Source: CAWCWK01 sp963842125
GTDB lineage: Bacteria > Pseudomonadota > Alphaproteobacteria > Rhizobiales > CAWCWK01
NCBI GenBank assembly: GCA_963842125.1
Contig: CAWJFE010000001.1
Location: 682,001-746,000, forward strand
DNA: 64,000 nt
Reading direction: 5' to 3'
The position numbers and the translations under genes are program-made. Under the pieces are notes generated by a model. That model made no database searches, had not been told where the DNA came from, and saw nothing but the letters and a program-made list of their open reading frames with translations. The stretch's first letter is position 1. The number at the start of each line of letters is the position of its first letter. Shown here in pieces: positions 10,267 to 18,905 of the stretch.

Positions 10267-11333
10267 GCCGCCGCGTCGGCGACATCGGTGACTTCCGGCG
10301 CATCGGCGACGGCCTCGCCCTCCCCCTCGTCGCCATAGCCGATCATGTGGAGCGGGCGCGCGTCGAGGCCGAGACCGGTCGCCCAGTGGACGAGGGCGGC
10401 ATCCTCGCCATGGGTCACCCAGAGCTCCTCGCATTCGGTCTCGAGGATGGTGGTGCACAGATCGTCCCAGTCGGCATGGTCGGAGATGATCATGGGCACC
10501 TCGACCCCTTTCTGGCGCGCCCGCCCGCGCACCCGCATCCAGCCCGATGCGAAGGCGACGACGGGCTCGGGAAAGCGCCGGGCCCAGACATCGCCCGTCG
10601 CGGCTGGGGGCGCGAGGATGATCTCGCCGGCGAACCGGTCCTTGTCGCCCCGCTCCTTGGGACCGACGGCCTCCAAGGGCCCGAGCGAGATGCCGTTCCT
10701 TTCGTAGAGCGCGCAGAGCTTCACGGCCGCCCCATGAAGGTAGATCGTGCGCTCGTAGCCGAATTCGCGCAGATGCTTGATCACCCGCTGCGCCTTGCCG
10801 AGCGTATAGGCGCCGACGAGATGGGCGCGCTCGGGAAACGTCTTCAGCGAGGCGAGAAGCTTGGCCACCTCGCCATCGGCGCGCGGATGGCTGAAGACGG
10901 GCAGGCCGAACGTCGCCTCGGTGATGAAGGCGTCGCAGCGGATGGGCTCGAAGGGGGTGCAGGTCGGGTCGATCTGACGCTTGTAGTCGCCGGACGCCAC
11001 CACGCGCCGGCCACGCGCTTCGAGCACGATCTGCGCCGAGCCGAGGACGTGGCCGGCCGGCTGGAACGTCACGTCGACATCGCCCACCCGCACCCGCTCG
11101 CCGATGACGGCCGTCTGCCGCTCGCGCGTGAAATCCGCGCCATAGCGGGTGGCCATGATGTCGAGCGTCTCGGCTGTCGCCATGACCGCGCCATGCCCGG
11201 CCCGCGCGTGGTCGGCATGGCCATGCGTGACGAGCGCGCGCGGCACCGGCTGCATCGGGTCGATATAGACGTCGGCCAGCGGCGAATAAAGGCCGGCGGG
11301 GCGGGTCTCGAGAATGTCGGAGGTTGCGATCAT
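10263..11333 (-). CDS. Ligase-associated-type DNA exonuclease, metallo-beta-lactamase/beta-CASP-like
   Basis: 356 residues. The metal-binding signature ALVTHGHADHARAGHG (HxHxDH at about 37-42) is followed by PAGHVLGSAQIVLE, VVASGDYKRQ and, near the C-terminus, SDHADWDDL. This is the pattern of the mRNA 3'-end-processing-factor-like exonuclease family that usually sits beside an ATP-dependent DNA ligase and a helicase in bacteria. Neither partner is seen here; instead a membrane protein gene overlaps the stop codon. The C-terminal 30 residues are acidic and alanine-rich. Nucleic-acid hydrolysis is well supported by the motifs; DNA specificity comes from the family name. Confidence 0.82.
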   Translation of the reverse strand: MIATSDILETRPAGLYSPLADVYIDPMQPVPRALVTHGHADHARAGHGAVMATAETLDIMATRYGADFTRERQTAVIGERVRVGDVDVTFQPAGHVLGSAQIVLEARGRRVVASGDYKRQIDPTCTPFEPIRCDAFITEATFGLPVFSHPRADGEVAKLLASLKTFPERAHLVGAYTLGKAQRVIKHLREFGYERTIYLHGAAVKLCALYERNGISLGPLEAVGPKERGDKDRFAGEIILAPPAATGDVWARRFPEPVVAFASGWMRVRGRARQKGVEVPMIISDHADWDDLCTTILETECEELWVTHGEDAALVHWATGLGLDARPLHMIGYGDEGEGEAVADAPEVTDVADAAA

Positions 11334-11494
11334 GAGGGTGATGTAAGGCGCTGCGTCGTCCGGCCAAGCGTTGCGCGCGCGATAGTGCGGCCCGCCGAAT
11401 GGGCTCGCGCCAGTCCGTCATATCGCCTACGCTCGACCTCGATGAAGCGATCGTACAGCCCCCTGCCCCCTGCAGCCTTGAACGGAGCCCTTCG

Positions 11495-13462
11495 ATGTCC
11501 CTCGCACTCACCCGCCGCCGCTTTCTCGCCAGCACGGCCGCCCTCGCGGCCACGACGAGCGTGCTTCATCCCTTCTCGGCGCGGGCCGAGGCGGGCCAGG
11601 CACATCTGCGGCTGATGGAGACGACGGACCTTCACGTCCACGTCTACCCTTACGACTATTACGGCGACCGACCCGTCGACGATTTCGGCCTCGCCCGCAC
11701 GGCGAGCCTGATCGCCGATGTGCGCGCCGAAGCGACCAATGCGCTCCTCCTCGACAATGGCGACTTCATCCAGGGCAACCCGATGGGCGACTACATGGCC
11801 TACGAGAAGGGCCTCGACGCCGGCAACACGCACCCCATGATTGCGGCCATGAACGTGCTGGGCTTCGACGCCTCGACGCTCGGCAACCACGAGTTCAACT
11901 ACGGGCTCGACTATCTCAAGAAAGCGCTCGACGACGCCGACTTCCCCATCGTCTCGGCCAATGTCGCCAACCTGCCCTTGGGCGCGACGCCGACGGAGGA
12001 CGACACGCTCGTTCCCCCTTACGTCATCCTCGATCGGGAGATCGTGGACGGCGCCGGCGAGACGCATGCCATCAAGGTCGGTCTGATCGGCTTCCTGCCA
12101 CCCCAGATCATGACCTGGGACAAGCGTCACTTGGAAGGCACGGTCGACACGCGCGACATCGTCGAGACGGCTAGAGCCTACGTGCCCCAGATGAGGGCCG
12201 AGGGCGCCGATCTCGTCATCGCGCTCTCCCATTCGGGCATCGAGGCGCCCTATACGCCCGGCATGGAGAACGCGTCCCTCTATCTCGGCGAGGTCGAGGG
12301 TATCGACGTCATCATGACCGGCCACCACCACCGCCTCTTCCCCGGCGATGCCTATGCGGACCTCGACGGGGTCGATGCCGAGGTGGGCACGCTCATGGGC
12401 AAGCCTGCCGTGATGGCCAATTTCTGGGGCTCCCACATGGGCCTCATCGACCTGATGCTGGAGAAGGCGGATGACGGCTGGCAGGTCCTCTCCTTCATGG
12501 TCGAGAACCGGCCCATCTTCCGGCGCGAGGACCGCGAGCGGATCCCGCTCGTCGAGAGCCGGGACGACGTGCTCGCCGCCGCCCGGACCGAGCACGAGGA
12601 GACGCTCGACTATGTGCGCCGCTCGGTCGGGCAGACCTCGGCGCCGCTCTTCAGCTATTTCGCGCAGGTCGCCGACGATCCGAGCGTGCAGATCGTCAGC
12701 CAGGCGCAGACCTGGTACATCGCGCAGATGATGGAGGGGACGGAGAACGAGGGCCTGCCCATCCTCTCCGCCGCCGCACCCTTCAAGGCCGGCGGGCGCG
12801 GGGGCCCCGACTACTATACCGACGTGCCGACGGGCGATGTCGCGATCCGAAACGTCGCCGACCTCTACCTCTATCCGAACACCGTCCGCGCCGTGAAGAT
12901 CTCAGGCGCCGATGTCCGCGAATGGCTGGAGCGCTCGGCCGGCATGTTCAACCGGATCGAGCCCGGCACCGAGGACGCGGCGCTCCTCAACCCCGACTTC
13001 CCGTCCTACAATTTCGACGTCATCGACGGGGTGACCTACAAGATCGATCTCTCCCAGCCGAGCCGCTACGACAACGAGGGTGCCATCGTCGACGAGAGCG
13101 CGAGGCGGATCGTCGACCTCGCCTATGAGGGCGCGCCCATCGACGACGCGCAGGCCTTCATCGTCGCGACCAACAACTACCGCGCCGGCGGCGGCGGCAA
13201 CTTCCCCGGCATCACCGACGAGGCCGTCGTCTTCATCGGTCCCGATACCAATCGCGACGTCATCGTGCGCTACATCGTCGACCAGGGCACGATCAACCCG
13301 AGCGCCGACGCCAACTGGTCGTTCGCCCCAATGGACGGCACCAGCGTGACCTTCGAGACGGGCCCAAAAGCCGAGGACTATGTCGACAGCGTCAAGGGCG
13401 CCTCGGTGGAGCGGGTCGGCGACGCGGCGGACGGGTTCGTGACGTTCCGATTGACGCTCTAG
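11495..13462 (+). CDS. cpdB: 2',3'-cyclic-nucleotide 2'-phosphodiesterase/3'-nucleotidase, Tat-exported
   Basis: 655 residues, the normal CpdB length. A twin-arginine signal (RRRFLASTAALAATTS, residues 7-22) replaces the Sec signal of the enterobacterial enzyme. Metallophosphatase motifs are clear: ETTDLHVHVYPYDYY near 42-56, DNGDFIQGNPMGDY at 87-100, GNHEFNYG at 130-137, then ALSHSGIE and MTGHHHRLFPG. The C-terminal 5'-nucleotidase domain contains NNYRAGGGGNFPG. It releases nucleosides and phosphate from 2',3'-cyclic nucleotides and 3'-nucleotides in the periplasm. It is divergent from the exonuclease gene across about 160 bases. ATG 11495 places the Tat motif correctly. Confidence 0.93.
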   Translation: MSLALTRRRFLASTAALAATTSVLHPFSARAEAGQAHLRLMETTDLHVHVYPYDYYGDRPVDDFGLARTASLIADVRAEATNALLLDNGDFIQGNPMGDYMAYEKGLDAGNTHPMIAAMNVLGFDASTLGNHEFNYGLDYLKKALDDADFPIVSANVANLPLGATPTEDDTLVPPYVILDREIVDGAGETHAIKVGLIGFLPPQIMTWDKRHLEGTVDTRDIVETARAYVPQMRAEGADLVIALSHSGIEAPYTPGMENASLYLGEVEGIDVIMTGHHHRLFPGDAYADLDGVDAEVGTLMGKPAVMANFWGSHMGLIDLMLEKADDGWQVLSFMVENRPIFRREDRERIPLVESRDDVLAAARTEHEETLDYVRRSVGQTSAPLFSYFAQVADDPSVQIVSQAQTWYIAQMMEGTENEGLPILSAAAPFKAGGRGGPDYYTDVPTGDVAIRNVADLYLYPNTVRAVKISGADVREWLERSAGMFNRIEPGTEDAALLNPDFPSYNFDVIDGVTYKIDLSQPSRYDNEGAIVDESARRIVDLAYEGAPIDDAQAFIVATNNYRAGGGGNFPGITDEAVVFIGPDTNRDVIVRYIVDQGTINPSADANWSFAPMDGTSVTFETGPKAEDYVDSVKGASVERVGDAADGFVTFRLTL

Positions 13463-13538
13463 CGAACGCCCGATGAGGACTCCTGTCCGCAACGCTGCTA
13501 TCTTTCCGTTACGGAGCAACTGATTCGGGAGGCGGGAC

Positions 13539-13913
13539 ATGACGGCGCACGGACATGTTCACTGGACGGAGCTCAACACGCGGGACGCAGAGAAAGCAAA
13601 GAGCTTTCTCGGCCCCGCCATGGGCTGGACATTCGATGAGATGAGCATGGGTCCGGGCGCGCCCTATTGGATCTGCAAGGCCGGAGACGAGATGGTGGCC
13701 GGCATCTTCACCATGGACGGCCCGGAGTTCGAGGGCCTGCCCGAACACTGGATGGTCTATTTCGCGGTCGACGATATCGACGTCGCCGTGGAGGCGGCCA
13801 CCAAGGCTGGCGGCACGGTCCTCAAGCCGATCTTCGACTTGCCCAATACCGGGCGCATTGCGGTGATCAAGGAGCCGGGCGGCGCGGTCGCCGGCTGGAT
13901 GACGCCGGCATAA
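13539..13913 (+). CDS. VOC family (glyoxalase/dioxygenase-fold) protein
   Basis: 124 residues with the paired beta-alpha-beta-beta-beta modules of the vicinal oxygen chelate fold. It starts HGHVHWTELNTRDAEKAKSF and ends IAVIKEPGGAVAGWMTP, with a YFAVDDIDVAVEAATKAGG module between. These proteins bind small molecules, and often a metal through His/Glu residues. His7 or His9 of the first strand and Glu111 of the last are candidates. Members of this short subgroup are usually uncharacterised. A good ribosome site (GGAGGCGGGAC) precedes ATG 13539. Function cannot be stated. Confidence 0.8.
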   Translation: MTAHGHVHWTELNTRDAEKAKSFLGPAMGWTFDEMSMGPGAPYWICKAGDEMVAGIFTMDGPEFEGLPEHWMVYFAVDDIDVAVEAATKAGGTVLKPIFDLPNTGRIAVIKEPGGAVAGWMTPA

Positions 13914-14169
13914 GCCGCCGAGGCGTCCAAAGCCCTGTCGCCACCGCCGGAACAAGGCCCCCCCGGGAAGGCGTTCGGCACAGCAAGTGCCGTCGGCCGT
14001 GAGCGATCCACTCAAAGCTCCTACGACCCTTGCAAAGGCGAAAAGCGCGCTCGGGGCATCCCGGCGCGCTGGCTTGGAGGTCAGGCGGATGTCGAGCGAA
14101 CGCGCGGCGTATCCGAGAGGTCTCGTCCAGCGGACGCCTGCGACGCCCGCGCGGAGTACACCCGGAAGA

Positions 14170-14337
14170 CTACTTTATCTTGGCTTCCTTGAACTCGACA
14201 TGCTTGCGCACGACGGGATCATATTTGCGGAAGCTCAGCTTCTCGGTCTGCGTGCGGGCATTCTTCTTGGTGACGTAGAAAAAGCCGGTGTCAGCCGAGC
14301 TGACGAGCTTGATCTTGACCATGGCGGCCTTGGCCAT
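14170..14337 (-). CDS. rpmG: 50S ribosomal protein L33
   Basis: 55 residues: MAKAAMVKIKLVSSADTGFF, then YVTKKNARTQTEKLSFRKYD and a lysine-rich end. This is a complete bacterial L33, a small component of the large subunit near the E site. The start was placed at ATG 14335-14337; an in-frame upstream ATG would add 21 unconserved residues. The zinc-binding cysteines found in some L33 forms are absent, so this is the Cys-minus type. It stands alone, divergent from the restriction endonuclease gene. Confidence 0.95.
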   Translation of the reverse strand: MAKAAMVKIKLVSSADTGFFYVTKKNARTQTEKLSFRKYDPVVRKHVEFKEAKIK

Positions 14338-14557
14338 CGGAGCATTCCTCGACTGGATTGATACGGGCGGCGCCGGCCCATAGCCGGGCCGAAGCGGCAA
14401 ACGCGGCCGCCACGTGAGGCGCCGGTTTCCCGGATCGTGCGGGAAAAGTCAAGGCTTGTCCACAACCCGATCGGCACTGTCTCGCAGACATACAACTTTT
14501 GGTTTAGTTTGTTCGGATAGGCGTGTTGCCGCGCGCCGCTCACGACCGCGAAAGCCC

Positions 14558-15643
14558 ATGACGAACCCGACGACGAACCTGATGACGAACCTATCGACAC
14601 CCCTGGCCGGCCCGGCCGCATACCCAGCCTTCACATCGCAAACCGTCGCAGCGAACGAGCCGGTGGACTTCGCGCGCTACAGCCGAGCGCTCCGGGACGC
14701 TGCCGCCGAGCTTTTCAGACGCCTGCGGAGCGAGGGTACGATCCCGCGCGATGCGGATATCTTCACCATGGCGCCAGGTCGGAAGCGGTCGCCCTCGGCG
14801 CGGCATTCGCGCTTCTCGCAGGCCTGGGCGCTCGGCGACTGGGCAGAGGCGGCGGTGCGGGACGGCATCGTGGCGAGCGCCCCCCTGACCGCCCGGCGCC
14901 TCGACGATGGCGATGCGAGGCTGATGGCTGGCGACGACGGCTTCGAGGACACCTTCCTTCGGCGCTGCAACGAGGCGATGGGCGCGGGCAAGCGGCCCGA
15001 CCTTCTCGTCGGTCTGACTGGCGGCGCTTCTTCGAGCGACCCTACAAGCGAGCCACTCGGTGCGATCGAGGTCCGCGCGAGCCGCTACTTCGTCGATCGG
15101 CGGTTCGTGCACAGAGCGCGAGAGGGCGCGACGAGCGATGTCGTGCAGGACAATGGCGATCGCGGGAACGCCAGCGGTCTCTCCGGTGCGAGCGGGCTCC
15201 ATGACGCGAGCGGCCTCCATGGCGCGAGTAGGCTCCATGGCGCGAGTAGGCTTGGCTTCACCATCAAGCTGGAGGACCTCCGCGGCATCTATCGCTGGAT
15301 CACGCTCCATCGCCGGCCGCAAATGCAGGTCCAGGTCTTCTTCGACCGGGCCTATGCGATCAACATGCTGCGAGCCTTCGAGATCCTCGCCTATGCGCCG
15401 AAACGGGTCGCGCCGCAGCGCTTCTCGCGCAGCCAGAACAAACCGACCTTCCTTATCCCGCTCGATGAAGGCGCCGAGATCGGCGTCTTCGCGCCTCGGC
15501 CGAACCTGGAGGGCGTCGTCCTCGAACAGGCCGATGGCGGCGTCGAGACCGCGCTGCGCCCGCGCGGCGGTACGCTCGTCATCAACCCCTCGGCCCTGCG
15601 CGAGGAAATGATGCCCCATTGCCCAGCCGTGCCCCTTCCCTAG
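14558..15643 (+). CDS. Type II restriction endonuclease, AccI-like family
   Basis: 361 residues from ATG 14558. The core has KRPDLL (Pro-Asp at 147-148), LGAIEVRASRYFV (Glu-Val-Arg at 171-173), then FTIKLEDLRGIYRWI (234-248) and MQVQVFFDRAYAINM (256-270). This order matches what I recall of the AccI endonuclease family (AIEVRS..., FT-KVEDL--VYKWI, -QVFFD--YGI) with a PD...ExR variant of the nuclease motif. AccI itself recognises GTMKAC; the specificity here is unverified. A tandem-repeat insertion (residues about 205-232) separates the EVR and KLEDL motifs, and the first 12 codons are also repetitive. The matching methyltransferase is convergent, 30 bases away. Confidence 0.72.
   Translation: MTNPTTNLMTNLSTPLAGPAAYPAFTSQTVAANEPVDFARYSRALRDAAAELFRRLRSEGTIPRDADIFTMAPGRKRSPSARHSRFSQAWALGDWAEAAVRDGIVASAPLTARRLDDGDARLMAGDDGFEDTFLRRCNEAMGAGKRPDLLVGLTGGASSSDPTSEPLGAIEVRASRYFVDRRFVHRAREGATSDVVQDNGDRGNASGLSGASGLHDASGLHGASRLHGASRLGFTIKLEDLRGIYRWITLHRRPQMQVQVFFDRAYAINMLRAFEILAYAPKRVAPQRFSRSQNKPTFLIPLDEGAEIGVFAPRPNLEGVVLEQADGGVETALRPRGGTLVINPSALREEMMPHCPAVPLP
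15172..15252. repeat. In-frame 18-bp minisatellite inside the restriction endonuclease gene
   Basis: Units close to GGCGCGAGTAGGCTCCAT are repeated four to five times, encoding GLSGAS, GLHDAS, GLHGAS, RLHGAS. Each unit is six codons, so changes in copy number keep the frame. The segment lies between two conserved motifs of the enzyme. Confidence 0.88.
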
Positions 15644-15673
15644 TCGCGGAACGGCGAAGAAGCCCGAGGTGCC

Positions 15674-17257
15674 TCAGCGCGTCGTATCGCCCGACCCCAT
15701 CATCGCGCCCAGCCGAGCGAACGTTGTGCGGCGGATGTCGGCCACGCGCAGCCGGGCGATGTCGCCGGGCTCGAGCTTGCCGAGCCCACCGCCCTGGTCG
15801 CGCACCATCGCATCGAGCTGTCGGCGCACGGAGGACGCGCACAGCGCCGAGGCGAGCGCGTCCGCGAAGCCGGTGTCGGCGCAGACGGGATAGAGGCCGT
15901 GAAAGGCCGTCAGATGGAGGAGATCGGCAGCGTTTCGCACGACCCGCCCCGGTGGCGCCCCCCGCCCGTCGAGCCGGCCGAAGGTCGTCAGCCAGATCGG
16001 CGCCGGCGCGATGCGCTCGGGCCTATACCAGGGCTTTCGCCGTGCCGGCAGCGACCGTTCGGCGATACCGAGCCGAAGGCCATGGATCAGATAGGCGTCG
16101 CTAGCCCGGTCGAGGGGTCCCCCGCGTCCGGGCGCGAAGAGCCAGACCGGCCGACCGGCGGCGCGCAGACGCGCATAGTCCTCTATCGTCATCCTCGCCG
16201 ACGGCGCGTCCGCCGCGCGGCCTATGCACGGCACGACGACGTCCGCTGCAAGGCTCCACCGGCGCACGGCCGCGTCGGTCAGATGGAAGAACCCGTTCGC
16301 ACCCGTCGCCACACCCCGGCGGACCGTGGCAAGGGCTGAGAGCGGCACCAGTCCGTCTCCACCGACGGGAGCCGCGCGCGGCGAGGCCGGCGCACCGTCG
16401 CCCGATCGTGACTCGAAGGAGGAAGCGGACGTCGCTTCCGGTCGAAGTCCACGCCCCCGGGCTCGCCTCGTGACGGGCCGCTCGATCCGCAGCAGGCAAG
16501 CGCCGACCGAATGGCCGGGAAAGGGGCGTGCGCCCTGTCCCAGGCGCACCACGCCGCGGAGCCATCCACCGGCCAGAGCCTCTCGAAAGTCCCGCGCGGC
16601 GTCGCTCGTCAGCACGCTCGCCGGCAGAAGCAGCGAGGCGCGCCCGCCAGGCTTCAACGCCATCAACCCGGCGAGCGCGATACCGAGCGCAAGATTGGCG
16701 CGGGCCCCGAGCGGCACGCCAGCCACCGCAGAGACGCGAGCGAGGCGCTCCCGCACCTCGGGGGTGCACCAATGCGCGCGCACGAAAGGCGGGTTGGCAA
16801 GCACCGCATCGTGGCGCGCGACGACCCCGGCGAGCGTCGCGGACAGCATGTCGGCTTCGACGAGGTCGGCCCCTGGAAGGCGCGCGGCGGCGAGCGCGAG
16901 CGCTCGGGCATCGACATCGTAACCCGTCAGCCGCGCCGCTGCGCCCATATCGGCCTCGCGCCAACCGGCGAGGAGCGCGCCTGGTCCGACCGCCGGATCG
17001 AGGACGGAGCCGGGCGCGGAGGGCGCGATCCAGTCGACCATCATCCGCACGAGCGCCGGCGGCGTGAAGATCTGCCCAAGCCGCAACCTCTCATCGGCCC
17101 GCGTCCGCGCAAGGAAGAGCGCTTCGGGACTGATCGGGCTCACGAGTTCCGGGCCGGCACACCCGCCGTCCACTCCTGAACGATGCCGATCGCCGCGCCC
17201 CGTCTCGGCGGCTGCCATCGCACCGGCGTCCACGCTCTCCATGTCTGCGATTCCCAA
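15674..17257 (-). CDS. N6-adenine DNA methyltransferase of the AccI-like type II system
   Basis: 527 residues. Gamma-class order of motifs: LRLGQIFTPPALVRMMVDW (motif X, about 58-76), SVLDPAVGPGALLAGW (motif I, SAM binding, about 84-99), TGYDVDARAL (motif II), then AVLANPPFVRAHW with catalytic NPPF at 155-158. The C-terminal half (PLSALATVRRGVATGANGFF, about residues 300-320) is the likely target-recognition region. It methylates adenine to protect host DNA. The stop lies 30 bases from the stop of the endonuclease gene on the other strand, a common convergent R-M layout. The start is uncertain: the first 40 residues are not conserved, and an internal start near LVSPISPEALFLA is possible. Confidence 0.85.
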   Translation of the reverse strand: MGIADMESVDAGAMAAAETGRGDRHRSGVDGGCAGPELVSPISPEALFLARTRADERLRLGQIFTPPALVRMMVDWIAPSAPGSVLDPAVGPGALLAGWREADMGAAARLTGYDVDARALALAAARLPGADLVEADMLSATLAGVVARHDAVLANPPFVRAHWCTPEVRERLARVSAVAGVPLGARANLALGIALAGLMALKPGGRASLLLPASVLTSDAARDFREALAGGWLRGVVRLGQGARPFPGHSVGACLLRIERPVTRRARGRGLRPEATSASSFESRSGDGAPASPRAAPVGGDGLVPLSALATVRRGVATGANGFFHLTDAAVRRWSLAADVVVPCIGRAADAPSARMTIEDYARLRAAGRPVWLFAPGRGGPLDRASDAYLIHGLRLGIAERSLPARRKPWYRPERIAPAPIWLTTFGRLDGRGAPPGRVVRNAADLLHLTAFHGLYPVCADTGFADALASALCASSVRRQLDAMVRDQGGGLGKLEPGDIARLRVADIRRTTFARLGAMMGSGDTTR

Positions 17258-17432
17258 GCCTCTGTATCGACGCGTCCGAAGACTGCGCCGCGCACCCTAA
17301 CGGCCCATCGGGGCCCTTCATTATCTTAAGTTGCATTTCTTGCGATATCGCCGCCTGGCCGAGACGCCGTCCTGTGTTGGCAGAACGCGAGGCACTCCCT
17401 ACATTCGGCAAGCCGAAGGCGGCAGGGAGGCT

Positions 17433-17987
17433 ATGCGGTTGCCGGTGACAGAAGCGAACGGTGGGACGATACGGCGCTCGCAAGACGGCGCAGGACGGGA
17501 TGGGGGTGCCGGACGGCATCGCGGCGCGGGGCACGACCATGGCGTCTGCATCGACGCCGCGCTCGCCCATGCCAGCGACGTCGCGGCCGCGGCCGGGCGC
17601 CCGCTCGCGGGCCTGCGTCTCGACGTGCTACGCGAATTGCTGCGCCAGCACAGTCCGCGCGGGGCCTACGACTTGCGCGATGCGCTCGCCGACGACGCGC
17701 GCAAGCTTCAGCCCGTCCAGATCTACCGCGCCCTCGACAGCCTGTCCCGCATGCGCCTCGTCCACAGGGTCGAGAGCCGCAACGCCTATATCGCCTGCAC
17801 CGGCGGGCCGGACTGCGAGGCGCCCCAGCTCCTCATCTGCGAGCGCTGCGACCGGGTGGACGAGCTCGGTGACGAGGCGCTCAGCGCCGTCGTCGACGTC
17901 GTGGCCCAGCGGACCGGCTTCACCATCACGCACAGCCTCGTAGAGATCACCGGCCTCTGCCCCGATTGCACTGCGCCGGCCACCTAG
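17433..17987 (+). CDS. zur: Fur-family transcriptional regulator, probably Zur (zinc)
   Basis: 184 residues from ATG 17433. The winged-helix DNA-binding domain covers about residues 60-120 (LDVLRELLRQHSPRGAYDL, QPVQIYRALDSLSRMRLVHR). The dimerisation domain has the structural zinc site CERC (136-139) and CPDC (176-179). The Zur pattern is QLLICERCDRVDEL plus ITHSLVEITGLCPDC. The first 35 residues are Gly/Arg/Asp-rich and unconserved. It is followed by a DUF3299 and a NicO-type gene on the same strand, with a promoter carrying an inverted repeat between, which supports a zinc or related metal role. Divergent from the methyltransferase gene. A second Fur-family protein, Irr, is encoded at 27.6 kb. 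Confidence 0.85.
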   Translation: MRLPVTEANGGTIRRSQDGAGRDGGAGRHRGAGHDHGVCIDAALAHASDVAAAAGRPLAGLRLDVLRELLRQHSPRGAYDLRDALADDARKLQPVQIYRALDSLSRMRLVHRVESRNAYIACTGGPDCEAPQLLICERCDRVDELGDEALSAVVDVVAQRTGFTITHSLVEITGLCPDCTAPAT

Positions 17988-18034
17988 AGGACGCCGAGGA
18001 TCGCGGCGTCGCATGAGCGGCGGATCACGTAAAC

Positions 18035-18069
18035 GTAATCTTGTTACAGATCCCGCCCGGTGCTATCGT
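18035..18069 (+). promoter_or_regulatory. Sigma-70-like promoter with overlapping inverted repeat, candidate Zur operator
   Basis: TTGTTA (18041-18046) and TATCGT (18064-18069) are separated by 17 bases, a good -35/-10 pair for the DUF3299 gene starting at 18094. GTAA (18035-18038) and TTAC (18044-18047) form an inverted repeat with a 5-base spacer that overlaps the -35 box, where a repressor would block RNA polymerase. Binding by the adjacent Zur is inference. Confidence 0.5.
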
Positions 18070-18093
18070 CCGCGCTCATCCTCCAGGTGCTCC

Positions 18094-18849
18094 ATGCTTC
18101 CCAATACGCGCGCTCTCCTTGCAGGCGGCCTGATCCTCGCCCTCGGCCTGGCCGGCTTCGCCTTCGTCACCCGCGAGGGGCGTAGCGAAGCCGATATCGG
18201 CCCGCAAGCGCTCGTCGCGACCGGGGCGACAGACGGCGCGGACGCGAACCACATGGGCCGGGTCGCGCTGCCCGAGACGATGGAGACCGAGACGACCCGA
18301 GCCGAAGAGGCGGGCGGCACGCTCACCCTGGCCGATCTCACGGCGGGAACCGATGGTGCGCCGCGTGTCATCGACTGGGACGATCTCGTACCGGCCGAGG
18401 GCATGGGCGAGCCCGTCTCCTTCGCCGAGGGCACCGAGGTCCGGACCGGCATGCCGGAGCGCGAGGCCTTCGGCGAGGTGACCGAGGCCGACATCGCCGA
18501 GTTCATCCAGGACATCGACGACATGCGCTCGCTGCAGGAGCCGGGCGCCGCCATCCGCACCGATCTCGACGGCGTCACGATCCGCATGGCGGGCTATGTC
18601 ACGCCCGTCGGCTTCGATGCCGACGCGGTGACGGAATTTCTCCTCGTGCCCTTCCTCGGCGCCTGCATCCACACGCCGCCGCCGCCCGCCAACCAGATCG
18701 TCTACGCGACCGACGCGACCGGGCTCGACATCGCCTCCATGTGGGAGCCGGTCTGGATCACGGGCACGCTGCGCGCGACGCCGGTCGCGACCGTGCTCGC
18801 CGATGTCGGCTACCGCATCGAGGGCGCGCAGGTGGAGCCTTATCTGTGA
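18094..18849 (+). CDS. DUF3299 domain protein, periplasmic/anchored, in metal-transport context
   Basis: 251 residues from ATG 18094. An N-terminal hydrophobic helix (ALLAGGLILALGLAGFAFVT, about 7-26) is followed by an acidic linker rich in Glu/Thr and a C-terminal DUF3299 domain (from about 160). The diagnostic stretch is FLLVPFLGACIHTPPPPANQ with Cys191 and His193, candidate metal ligands. The domain is often found next to metal uptake genes; here it sits between zur and a NicO-family gene in one direction. A periplasmic metal carrier or assembly role is plausible but unproven. Probably transcribed from the promoter at 18041-18069. Confidence 0.72.
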   Translation: MLPNTRALLAGGLILALGLAGFAFVTREGRSEADIGPQALVATGATDGADANHMGRVALPETMETETTRAEEAGGTLTLADLTAGTDGAPRVIDWDDLVPAEGMGEPVSFAEGTEVRTGMPEREAFGEVTEADIAEFIQDIDDMRSLQEPGAAIRTDLDGVTIRMAGYVTPVGFDADAVTEFLLVPFLGACIHTPPPPANQIVYATDATGLDIASMWEPVWITGTLRATPVATVLADVGYRIEGAQVEPYL

Positions 18850-18905
18850 CGACCGCCTTGCCGAATCCATCGTCGTGACCACGGCGCGGCGGGGGAAAGC
18901 GGCCC

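Noticed and set aside
13949..13975. Second EcfG-like site GGAAC ... CGTT
   Set aside because: The spacer is 18 bases, outside the 16-17 range, and no + strand gene starts close downstream.
14456..14464. DnaA-box-like TTGTCCACA between rpmG and the restriction gene
   Set aside because: A single 9-mer with no companion boxes, AT-rich unwinding region or replication genes; not an origin.
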